Origin: an uncultured Elusimicrobia bacterium
Lineage (GTDB): Bacteria > Elusimicrobiota > Endomicrobiia > Endomicrobiales > Endomicrobiaceae
Assembly: GCA_947168325.1 (NCBI GenBank)
Contig: CAMVLN010000077.1
Coordinates: 1 to 7,288, forward strand
Length of the DNA stretch: 7,288 bases
Reading direction: 5' to 3'
In this document: positions 1 through 6,126 of the stretch, one piece after another
Position numbering within the stretch: position 1 is the stretch's first letter
Layout: the number at the start of each line of letters is the position of its first letter
The notes under the pieces: model-generated
The model's database searches: none
What the model was told of the DNA's origin: nothing
What the model saw: the letters and a program-made list of their open reading frames with translations, nothing else
Position numbers and translations under genes: made by a program

Positions 1-278
1 TATTTTAATTATCCTCAAAAGCCAAAAAGTGATGTATATATATATAGATTTAACATAACAATACAAGAACAATTTTTTAATCATATATAAGACAACAAAG
101 ATATTAATGAGATAAATAAACAATTAATACAATAATTATGTTGGTATAATTTTATCAAATGACATAAAGATTTAAATTATATAACACCATATATAACACA
201 AATAGAATTTATTAACAAAATTTTGATAAACTAATTTTACTTAAAAAGTCCAATATGTTATGAACGACTACACCGTTT
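1..278 (+). pseudogene. Decayed 3' end of a DDE (rve/integrase-core) transposase
   Basis: Reading from base 1 gives a degraded version of the C-terminal integrase core of IS3/IS481-like transposases. The segment YPQKPKSDVYIYRFNITIQE (codons 4-23) matches the family pattern ending in ERFNRTIQEEF, and it is followed by DINEINKQLI, a WYN motif near 142-150 and HKDLNYITP. Three in-frame stops interrupt it at 88-90, 133-135 and 160-162, and a fourth ends the frame at 232-234. The residue aligned with the third catalytic acid, the Glu before RFN, is Tyr (codon 43-45), so the active site is lost as well. Past the last stop, another frame reads KSNML-stop-TTTPF (246-278), which resembles the usual tail of these proteins and suggests a frameshift near 232-240. 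The 5' part lies outside the window. I see no terminal inverted repeat, so the IS family is not fixed. The similarity comes from recalled family motifs, not from an alignment. Confidence 0.8.
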
Positions 279-306
279 TGACAAAATATATAAAAATTTA
301 TATAAT
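278..306 (+). promoter_or_regulatory. Consensus sigma-70 promoter for tRNA-Leu (and probably the downstream genes)
   Basis: TTGACA (278-283) and TATAAT (301-306) are both perfect matches to the housekeeping consensus and are separated by exactly 17 nt. Transcription should begin near 312-314, giving a leader of about 47 nt before the mature tRNA-Leu 5' end at 360. A strong promoter suits a stable RNA gene. It adjoins the end of the transposase relic. Confidence 0.85.
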
Positions 307-359
307 CTGCCCGTAGTCAGAATGTGGTATCTTTCTATTAGTTTAAGCATTGTATATAT

Positions 360-445
360 GGGTGGATGGCGGAACTGGCAGACGCACAGGACTTAAAATC
401 CTGAGGCTCGCAAGAGCCGTGAGGGTTCAATTCCCTCTCTACCCA
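360..445 (+). tRNA. tRNA-Leu(UAA)
   Basis: This is an 86-nt class II tRNA. The acceptor stem GGGTGGA pairs with TCTACCC (438-444) with one G-U pair, and the discriminator is A445, as expected for leucine. The anticodon stem CAGGA/TCCTG encloses the loop CTTAAAA, with anticodon TAA at 394-396, which reads UUA and UUG. The long variable arm is GGCTC-GCAA-GAGCC (405-418). The T arm GAGGG-TTCAATT-CCCTC is intact. CCA is not encoded and must be added by a nucleotidyltransferase. UUA is the dominant Leu codon in the neighbouring genes, so this is a heavily used tRNA. A protein gene starts 25 nt downstream with no terminator hairpin between. Confidence 0.97.
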
Positions 446-470
446 TGTTTTTATTTTGTAGAGGAAAAAG

Positions 471-1322
471 ATGACAGATAGTAAAAAAGATATATTAGTA
501 GATTTTTCAGTAATAGAAAAAAGTATACAAACATATACTTTAAAAGATAGAGGAATAGAAGCTATTCCTATAGATAAAATTATTGGTAGTTTAGGTAGAT
601 ATTTAGATTTTTCAGAAACTTTACTTCCTAAAAAAACAGATGGTAGTTCTAGATATGAATATATAAAATCTTTAATGGAAAAGGGAATAAATTTAGAGCC
701 AATACAAGTGTATCAAGTATTAGACAATTATTTCATTATAGATGGTCATCATAGAGTATCTGTAGCTAAAAATGAATTTAAGGCAAAATACATAGATGCA
801 CAAGTAACTGAAATAAAATTTAATTACAAATTATCAAAAGATAAAAATTATACTTTTGATTCTGAAAGTACAAAAAAATTTTTAATTAAATTAGAAGAAG
901 ATACTTTTCAACATGCAACTTTTCTAAACAATAAAATTTTAATACATCCATTGAAGGTAACCGAATTAAAAAGTTTTGCATTACTTCAGCAAGAGATATT
1001 AGATTTCAAAAAAAATTATAACAACGGTGAACTTGCAAAAAAATCTATTATATTTTCATCTTATAAATGGTATGCAGAAAGATTTTTACATGCACTAAAT
1101 TTGATGAAAAAAGAAGATATTTTATCAAAATTTAAAAATAGAACCTTTACAGACTTGTATGTATGGATACAAAGGCATAAATATTTTTTAAGTCAGCAAG
1201 CAGGACATGATGTAGGTTTTGATTTTACTGCACATGACTTTATGGAAAAATATAAAGATAAGAAGTTTCTTGATATTATTCCATCAATATTTACTGATAT
1301 TATAAAATTTTTAGTAAAGTAA
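471..1322 (+). CDS. ParB/sulfiredoxin-fold domain protein of unknown function
   Basis: A 283-aa protein with no signal peptide or membrane segment, probably cytoplasmic. Residues about 28-116 form a ParB N-terminal-like domain. IEAIPIDKIIGSLGRY (29-44) begins it, LEPIQVYQV (75-83) is the central strand, and DGHHRVSVAK (91-100) is the signature loop, corresponding to the G-x-x-R motif that binds nucleotide in ParB and Srx relatives. Residues 140-220 are helical and not recognised. A conserved-looking patch DLYVWIQRHKYFL (228-240) followed by GHDVGFDF resembles the C-terminal part of ParB-like proteins from Chloroflexi-type bacteria, as I recall them. It lacks the helix-turn-helix and dimerisation regions of chromosomal ParB, so a role in plasmid or chromosome partition is unlikely. 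The start is set by GAGGA at 461-465, 5 nt before ATG. The metallophosphoesterase gene follows after 20 nt. The fold is well supported; the function is unknown. Confidence 0.85.
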   Translation: MTDSKKDILVDFSVIEKSIQTYTLKDRGIEAIPIDKIIGSLGRYLDFSETLLPKKTDGSSRYEYIKSLMEKGINLEPIQVYQVLDNYFIIDGHHRVSVAKNEFKAKYIDAQVTEIKFNYKLSKDKNYTFDSESTKKFLIKLEEDTFQHATFLNNKILIHPLKVTELKSFALLQQEILDFKKNYNNGELAKKSIIFSSYKWYAERFLHALNLMKKEDILSKFKNRTFTDLYVWIQRHKYFLSQQAGHDVGFDFTAHDFMEKYKDKKFLDIIPSIFTDIIKFLVK

Positions 1323-1342
1323 CTACAACAATAAGGATACTT

Positions 1343-2074
1343 ATGAAAATTCTGGCTGTATCTGATAAAGAAGATACAAAACTTCACGATTTTATACTTC
1401 AAAATCCGGAAATTATAAAGAAAATAGATTGTATTGTATCTTGTGGTGATTTATCAAAAAATTATTTAGAATTTATAGTTGATAGTGTAAGAAAATATTT
1501 CTTCTTTGTTGAAGGGAACCATCCTACTTTTAATAATAGTCCAATAACAAATTATTTAGATAAAGTAGTTGACAAACTATATCCTAATGAACAACATTGT
1601 AATTTGGGTGGAACAAATTTACATTCAAGAATAGAAATATTTAAAGATTATATCCTTGTAGGATTTGAAGGTTCTATGAGATACAATCAAAAATCTTACC
1701 AATATACAGAAAAAGAAATGTCTAAAATTGTAAATAAAGTTGCATACCAAATTAGAAAACAACAATTTTTTGATTTCATATTTAGAAGGAAAAAGAAACA
1801 AATAATAGTTATATCTCATGCACCAATATCAAATATTCACGATAAACAAGATGCTTGTCATAAAGGGTTTATGTGTTTTAAAAAGTTTTTAGATAAATTT
1901 AAGCCATTAATTTGGTTTCATGGACATGTACACTTTGAAGGACAAACTACAGAACAAATCACAAAAGTTGAAAAAACCACAGTTGTAAATGTATGTGGTT
2001 TTCATATAGTAAGCATAGAAAATAATAAAGTTGAAATTGTTTCAAATATTAAAGTTTTAACAAGTGCAATATAA
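1343..2074 (+). CDS. Calcineurin-like metallophosphoesterase
   Basis: A 243-aa cytoplasmic protein of the calcineurin-like phosphoesterase fold, which hydrolyses phosphomono- or phosphodiesters using two metal ions. Motifs in order are SDKED (7-11, motif I Asp8), CGDL (34-37, Asp36), EGNHP (57-61, Asn59 and His60), SHAP (158-161, His159) and HGHVH (193-197, His195 and His197). Motif I lacks the usual His two residues after the Asp, and motif III has Pro where Asp is usual. GGTNLHSR (89-96) and VGFEGSMRYN (106-115) recall a specific subfamily that also carries an SD-x-x-D form of motif I, so the gene need not be defective. Substrate cannot be read from sequence; nucleotides or nucleic acid are possible. 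AAGGA at 1333-1337 lies 5 nt before ATG. It is probably cotranscribed with the ParB-like gene 20 nt upstream. No intrinsic terminator is visible after the stop, where it converges on tRNA-Ser. Confidence 0.9.
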   Translation: MKILAVSDKEDTKLHDFILQNPEIIKKIDCIVSCGDLSKNYLEFIVDSVRKYFFFVEGNHPTFNNSPITNYLDKVVDKLYPNEQHCNLGGTNLHSRIEIFKDYILVGFEGSMRYNQKSYQYTEKEMSKIVNKVAYQIRKQQFFDFIFRRKKKQIIVISHAPISNIHDKQDACHKGFMCFKKFLDKFKPLIWFHGHVHFEGQTTEQITKVEKTTVVNVCGFHIVSIENNKVEIVSNIKVLTSAI

Positions 2075-2091
2075 AACTATAAACATAATAT

Positions 2092-2112
2092 AAAAAAACA
2101 GACATAAAAAAA
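2092..2112 (-). terminator. Possible U-rich termination region after tRNA-Ser
   Basis: On the minus strand the mature tRNA-Ser is followed immediately by seven T (complement of 2106-2112) and, seven bases further on, by another seven T (complement of 2092-2098). The tRNA's own T and acceptor stems would be the only hairpin before the first U run. No separate stem-loop is present, so this is a weak call. Confidence 0.3.
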
Positions 2113-2204
2113 CGGAGAGGGAGGGATTCGAACCCTCGGTACAGGCTTTCACCTGTACACCGGTTTAGCAAACCGGCGCACTAGACCAACTATGCGACCT
2201 CTCC
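2113..2204 (-). tRNA. tRNA-Ser(GCU)
   Basis: A 92-nt class II tRNA on the minus strand. Acceptor GGAGAGG pairs perfectly with CCTCTCC, and the discriminator is G (complement of 2113), typical of serine. The anticodon stem CCGGT/ACCGG encloses TTGCTAA, with anticodon GCT (complement of 2167-2169) reading AGC and AGU. The extended variable arm is a 7-bp stem GTACAGG/CCTGTAC (2139-2158). The T arm contains GGTTCGAATCC. No CCA is encoded. It faces the end of the metallophosphoesterase gene and lies downstream of mcrC on the same strand. Confidence 0.97.
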
Positions 2205-2215
2205 AACTCTAGCTG

Positions 2216-2244
2216 ATTATACCATAATTCTAAAAAAACTACAA
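2216..2244 (-). promoter_or_regulatory. Extended -10 promoter of tRNA-Ser
   Basis: On the minus strand TGGTATAAT supplies a perfect -10 (complement of 2216-2221) with the TG extension. TTGTAG (complement of 2239-2244) sits 17 nt upstream as a weak -35, with 3 of 6 matches. The predicted start is about 5 nt before the tRNA 5' end, so the tRNA does not depend on readthrough from mcrC, whose stop codon is at 2263-2265. Confidence 0.75.
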
Positions 2245-2262
2245 TTTTTTTCATTAATAATA

Positions 2263-3636
2263 TTATTGTAACAAAAGTGTTTTTGGAAAAAATAAAGAAA
2301 AAATATAGATTATAGTTTTATTTAAAATATTGGATAATCTATTTATTAAATTTATTTTGTTTGTTTGTTTTTGTAAATCGTAGCCTAAATATACTGTTGC
2401 TGTTGTTATATAGTATTCTTTTTTTGAATTTACCTGTTTGGTATATTTATTACTATTACAAAGTTTATATTTGTATATTTTTTCTTTTGTTTGATCTTTT
2501 ATTGTAGGATATATTAATATTGCATTTTGTGAATTATGGATTGTTTCATAAGTTACCATTTGAAAGATATCTTGATTATCAAGTTTACCAATATCGTCAT
2601 GATTAAGTTTATATTTTGTATCTATAATAACTACTTTTTTATTTTTAAAATTTACAAATATATCAACAAAAGAATTTTTACAATATCGTTTTATTTCTTT
2701 GCAATATAGCAATTTTTTACACTTTTGATATTTTATTACTTCAATTTGATTATTTTTTAAATTCTCATTTATTTTATCTTTGTTTCTTCTAATAAATTCA
2801 AAAATAAATTCTTCAAATAATTTGTTCATATCCCATAACAAAGATATTGTTTTTATCTTGTGTTGGTTCATATCAATTAAAGAATTTTCTAAAAACATTT
2901 TTGCTAAATCAAACGGTTTTTGAAATGCCGTTTGATTTTTTGTAAGTTTTAAGTTCCTTATTTTATAAATATTTGTTTTCTTAAAATCTATATCACAAAA
3001 GAAATCTGTAATAAATTTTAATACTTTTTTATTTTCATTATCAGTTGATACAAAATATAATAACCGCGAAACATAATAAAACAATTGATTCAATAAATTA
3101 TTTTCAGAAAACTCATCATATTGACAATAAAACTTTGCCTGATTAACAGAGTTTTTAATTATATGTTTAGAGAATAAAAGTTTGCCTTTTAGAACGGTTA
3201 AATTATCTTCTTCTGTAATATAATTTTTAGGAATAAATCTTTTTAAACATTCAAATAAAGAAGTTGCATAAATCTTTATTAATATTTCAAGAAAAGGATT
3301 TTTACTTTTAGATATTTTTGCAATTTCATTTTCTTTTATATCAAGTTTTCTCGTTAAAGATAACATATATAAAAGATTTTTTAATATTATTTTTCTTTCT
3401 TTATCATCTTCTTTTGCAATTTTGTTGTTATCTATTAATTTAGGTAAAATTTCAAATTGATAATTTTTATATTTTAACACACCAACATAGTTTTTTGCTT
3501 TAATACCTTTACTTGTAAAAATAAAAACATTTTGCAAATACCTGTCTTTTGCTTTTTCAAGATGTTCTTGCAAAGATTTTTTTACAATATCTTTTAGTTC
3601 TTTTTCCTGATATTCAAGTAATATATAATATTCCAT
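2263..3636 (-). CDS. mcrC: McrC-type nuclease subunit of an McrBC restriction system
   Basis: This 457-aa protein is the nuclease partner of McrB. In the family, McrC joins the McrB GTPase ring, stimulates GTP hydrolysis and cuts DNA at or near methylated sites. The N-terminal half has the family pattern: GVLKYKNYQFEILPK (52-66), GKLLFSKHI (151-159) and YDEFSENNLLNQLFYY (173-188). The C-terminal PD-(D/E)XK domain contains LFEEFIFEF (273-281), FVDIFV with Asp325, IDTKYK with Asp339 and Lys341, and QDIFQMVTYE (355-364), so the catalytic residues are intact. Residues after about 420 form a basic, then hydrophobic, tail (TIIYIFSLFF, 441-450) that I do not recognise. The start is 8 nt after the mcrB stop, and no Shine-Dalgarno sequence is visible, so translation is probably coupled to mcrB. 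The protein is longer than E. coli McrC but near the size of many McrC homologues. The next gene downstream is tRNA-Ser. Confidence 0.92.
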   Translation of the reverse strand: MEYYILLEYQEKELKDIVKKSLQEHLEKAKDRYLQNVFIFTSKGIKAKNYVGVLKYKNYQFEILPKLIDNNKIAKEDDKERKIILKNLLYMLSLTRKLDIKENEIAKISKSKNPFLEILIKIYATSLFECLKRFIPKNYITEEDNLTVLKGKLLFSKHIIKNSVNQAKFYCQYDEFSENNLLNQLFYYVSRLLYFVSTDNENKKVLKFITDFFCDIDFKKTNIYKIRNLKLTKNQTAFQKPFDLAKMFLENSLIDMNQHKIKTISLLWDMNKLFEEFIFEFIRRNKDKINENLKNNQIEVIKYQKCKKLLYCKEIKRYCKNSFVDIFVNFKNKKVVIIDTKYKLNHDDIGKLDNQDIFQMVTYETIHNSQNAILIYPTIKDQTKEKIYKYKLCNSNKYTKQVNSKKEYYITTATVYLGYDLQKQTNKINLINRLSNILNKTIIYIFSLFFPKTLLLQ

Positions 3637-3644
3637 CAGTTAAT

Positions 3645-5762
3645 TTATTGTTCGTCAATTTCTTTTTGTTTTGGCTCTTGAATAATTTTTAACAATGCTG
3701 ATTTAAAATTATCATCATTACTCATACCACTCATATATTTTTTATCAATAAAATCATAAACTTTATCTTCAATATCGTAATTATAAAATGGTAATTTTGT
3801 TTCTTTAACTACTATAAAACTATCATTGTTTTTAGAAGCTTCCCCTAATAATGCTTGCAGTTTTTCCCAATCGTTATAAAAATATTCATTTAATAATGGC
3901 AATATTTCATTAAACCAAACATTTTTTAAATCTTCTAATTTGCTAACTTTATTAGACATAAAATAACTATGACCTATTTGATGGTCTCTATCCAACAATA
4001 TTATTATTTTTTCATTTAATGCTTTAAATATGTCTATAAAAGTTTTATCATTTCCTAAAGAAATATCTGTAATTAAATTTTCTTTTGGCATCATTTCTAT
4101 AAATTTAAATCTTCTTCTCAATGCAATATCTACACTTGCAATAGACCTATCAGATGTATTCATTGTTCCAATAATATATAAATTATTGGGTATTCCTAAA
4201 GATTCTTTAGAATAAGGCAAGGTTAATTTTAATTCGTGTTTGTTACCAATTCTTTTATTTTCTTCAATTAAGGTTATTAATTCACCGAATATTTTTGATA
4301 TATTACCTCTATTTATTTCATCTATTACAATAACATAGTTATTTCCTTTATCTTTTTCTGCTCTTAAACATAATTCTTTAAAAATACCTTTCTTATATTC
4401 ATATTTAATATCATTATTATTATCTTTTTTATTAATTACAGGTTTTATTCCTTCAATAAATTCTTCATAAGAGTAAGATTGATGGAAAGTGATAAACTCA
4501 ATTTGTTTGGATTGTTTTAATTTATTAAATTCTTCTTGCAATTCTTCATAATTTAAAACATTATGTTCTTTATCATAATTAATTTTAATAGTCCCAATAA
4601 TTTCCATTGCTTTTATAATTGTATTATATGTTTTACCTGTTCCCGGTGGACCATATAATATTTGGTTTAATGGTTGATTGTTTTCACTCATACCATATCC
4701 TTGCTCGTACAATTGAACTTCTGATAAATCAATTTTATCTAAAGCTACACTTAATTCATTTCTTAATTTCCAAAAATAAATATTGTTTTCATCATACTTT
4801 CCAACATATAAAATAAAATACCATATAGGATTTTTTGTATCTTGTCTATACATTAATTTACAGTTGGTTGTTTTATACACCCTTTTAGCTAAAGAACTTG
4901 ATATTCTATTATAATCAATAATTTTTAAACCATATTTATCACTTAACTGTTTACAGGATGCTATTCCTCCACAATTTTTAATCCTTTTCATTACAACTAA
5001 ACTATCATTATCAAATATCGTTCTATCTTTTAATAGTTCTATCCATCTATCAGCAGAAATATTTGGATTATACTCATCTATACTTGGATACCAATCTTCA
5101 ATCTCCTTTTCTTCATTTTGGTTATTTCTTTCTTTACTTTCATTTTCTTTTACTTTTTGTTCTAATTCTTCTGTTACTTTTTTCATATTTAAATCTTCTA
5201 TATTATTTTTATATTTATCCCAAAAATATTTTTCAACGACAACTATATTATTATAATCGTCTAATTTTAATATTTTCATATATTTCTTAAATTTTTCTTT
5301 TATATGCCAATGTAAGAACAAGGTTGGGTATACAACACATAAATATTTATGCATTAATCTAAATTCAAAAATATGTTTTTTGTTATTTAACAATTTAAAT
5401 AAATCATCAAACTTATTATTTTTTATTAAATTATCTATTAAATTTATACTATCTTTTGTTTCTTTTGATATTCGTGTAGCTTCTTCAAATTGTATACTGC
5501 TATTCTCTTTTTTCCAAGTATTATTTTCTTTTTTTAAATATATAGGGTATGTTATATTTTTAGCTGTTCCACTCATATTGCCAAAATCATTATTTAACAC
5601 AAATTCTACATTATATGCCATACTATCATTTTCTTTATTTCCATAAATTTTATATGGCAATTTATCATCTTTTATTTCATTTATTTTTTCAATATTAAAT
5701 TTTTCTAAAAATTTATTTTTTGCTTCATTTTCTTTTTCTGTTAAAAAATCTAGCTTTTCCAT
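3645..5762 (-). CDS. mcrB: McrB-type AAA+ GTPase of an McrBC restriction system
   Basis: A 705-aa motor and specificity subunit of a modification-dependent restriction enzyme. In E. coli the N-terminal domain recognises modified cytosine and the AAA+ ring hydrolyses GTP to translocate DNA. The AAA+ domain (about 365-620) has Walker A GPPGTGKT (371-378), ITFHQSYSYEEFIEG (424-438), Walker B VIVIDEINRG (477-486), the McrB signature MNTSDRS (534-540), ALRRRFKF (547-554) with the likely arginine finger, and DRDHQIGHSYF (591-601). Two further domains precede it. Residues 1-170 are unrecognised. After a charged linker (about 198-223), residues 224-349 resemble a module of other McrB-like proteins (ISADRW, RIKNCGGIASCKQLSDKYG, SLAKRVYKTTNC). 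The protein is about 245 residues longer than E. coli McrB. Start choice: AAAGGAG (complement of 5769-5775) lies 6 nt before ATG at 5762. An in-frame TTG at 5825 would translate the homopolymer tract and has no ribosome binding site, so I reject it. Confidence 0.93.
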   Translation of the reverse strand: MEKLDFLTEKENEAKNKFLEKFNIEKINEIKDDKLPYKIYGNKENDSMAYNVEFVLNNDFGNMSGTAKNITYPIYLKKENNTWKKENSSIQFEEATRISKETKDSINLIDNLIKNNKFDDLFKLLNNKKHIFEFRLMHKYLCVVYPTLFLHWHIKEKFKKYMKILKLDDYNNIVVVEKYFWDKYKNNIEDLNMKKVTEELEQKVKENESKERNNQNEEKEIEDWYPSIDEYNPNISADRWIELLKDRTIFDNDSLVVMKRIKNCGGIASCKQLSDKYGLKIIDYNRISSSLAKRVYKTTNCKLMYRQDTKNPIWYFILYVGKYDENNIYFWKLRNELSVALDKIDLSEVQLYEQGYGMSENNQPLNQILYGPPGTGKTYNTIIKAMEIIGTIKINYDKEHNVLNYEELQEEFNKLKQSKQIEFITFHQSYSYEEFIEGIKPVINKKDNNNDIKYEYKKGIFKELCLRAEKDKGNNYVIVIDEINRGNISKIFGELITLIEENKRIGNKHELKLTLPYSKESLGIPNNLYIIGTMNTSDRSIASVDIALRRRFKFIEMMPKENLITDISLGNDKTFIDIFKALNEKIIILLDRDHQIGHSYFMSNKVSKLEDLKNVWFNEILPLLNEYFYNDWEKLQALLGEASKNNDSFIVVKETKLPFYNYDIEDKVYDFIDKKYMSGMSNDDNFKSALLKIIQEPKQKEIDEQ

Positions 5763-5768
5763 AACAAG

Positions 5769-5775
5769 CTCCTTT
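5769..5775 (-). promoter_or_regulatory. Ribosome binding site that fixes the mcrB start
   Basis: AAAGGAG on the minus strand is a near-perfect Shine-Dalgarno sequence, 6 nt before the ATG at 5762-5760. It decides in favour of this start over the in-frame TTG 63 nt upstream. Confidence 0.9.
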
Positions 5776-5793
5776 CTATGTTTATTTTTAAAT

Positions 5794-5825
5794 TTTATAC
5801 AAAAAAAAAAAAAAAAATAAAGCAA
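5794..5825 (-). promoter_or_regulatory. Putative mcrB promoter with a homopolymer in its spacer
   Basis: On the minus strand TTGCTT (complement of 5820-5825) and TATAAA (complement of 5794-5799) are a -35-like and a -10-like element, with 3 of 6 and 5 of 6 matches. They are 20 nt apart, and 17 of those 20 bases are one T run. The start would be near 5787, leaving a short leader that holds the ribosome binding site. A spacer of 20 is too long for good sigma-70 activity, and loss of three T would give the optimal 17. An alternative -10, TATAAT (complement of 5827-5832), lies just upstream with only a weak -35 (TTCATT). If that one is used, the T run falls at the very start of the transcript. 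Confidence 0.5.
5801..5817. repeat. 17-nt poly-A/poly-T tract ahead of mcrB
   Basis: Seventeen consecutive A on the plus strand (T on the coding strand of mcrB), the longest homopolymer in the window. It lies about 38 nt upstream of the mcrB start codon and outside the coding sequence when the start at 5762 is used. Tracts of this length are prone to slipped-strand mispairing and also to sequencing error, so the exact length is uncertain. Confidence 0.9.
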
Positions 5826-6010
5826 TATTATATTACAAAAATTAAAAAAAATGAAAATATTTTTAATAGTTCGTTTGTTGTATTAAAAATTTATTTAAAA
5901 TCTATTTCTTTTTTAAAAAGTTTTAATCTGTAAAAAAAGTGTATTAATGATTAAATAATAAAGAGTGGAAATTAACTATGAAACAACAAAAAATAATTGT
6001 ATCTTTTTCT
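5826..6010. other. Gene-free interval between mcrB and the clpB terminator
   Basis: Together with the leader and terminator features on either side, this makes about 360 nt without a gene between mcrB and clpB. It is extremely AT-rich, with several short A and T runs. The only items I can name are the alternative TATAAT for mcrB (complement of 5827-5832) and a 41-codon plus-strand reading frame beginning at 5978, which I do not accept as a gene. I see no tRNA, riboswitch or repeat array here. Confidence 0.6.
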
Positions 6011-6061
6011 AAAAAACAAACGGGATATTCCATCTGCTATTTAGCAATGGCAACATCCCGT
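6011..6061 (-). terminator. Intrinsic terminator of clpB
   Basis: An imperfect hairpin spans 6020-6061. The outer stem is ACGGGAT/ATCCCGT (6020-6026 with 6055-6061). After a small internal loop come CCAT/ATGG and TGCT/AGCA stems, with a 4-nt ATTT loop at 6039-6042 and one bulged C. On the minus strand the hairpin is followed at once by TTTGTTTTTT (complement of 6011-6020), the U-rich tail of a rho-independent terminator. It lies about 65 nt past the clpB stop and insulates the restriction operon from clpB transcription. Confidence 0.85.
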
Positions 6062-6126
6062 ATACTAATGGTTATTATAAAAAACATACCTCAAAAAGTC
6101 TAGTGAATGTAGTTTATATCTATATT

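Noticed and set aside
160..162. TGA as a tryptophan codon in the transposase reading
   Set aside because: It aligns with the Arg of the family's R-P-H motif, other stops in the same frame are TAA, and all intact genes encode Trp as TGG.
360..2204. A genomic island bounded by att repeats derived from tRNA-Leu or tRNA-Ser
   Set aside because: No repeat of either tRNA 3' end is found elsewhere in the window beyond the T-arm sequence common to all tRNAs, and no integrase gene of the tyrosine type is present.
2256..2267. Palindrome AATAATATTATT at the mcrC end as a terminator
   Set aside because: It has only A-T pairs and no loop, so it would not form a stable RNA hairpin.
5763..5825. N-terminal extension of McrB from TTG at 5825
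   Set aside because: It would encode a run of Phe from the T tract, has no ribosome binding site, and an excellent Shine-Dalgarno lies just before ATG 5762.
5978..6103. 41-codon plus-strand reading frame starting ATG AAA CAA CAA
   Set aside because: It has only a weak Shine-Dalgarno (GAGTGG), no recognisable product, and overlaps the whole clpB terminator hairpin, whose pairing explains the sequence better.
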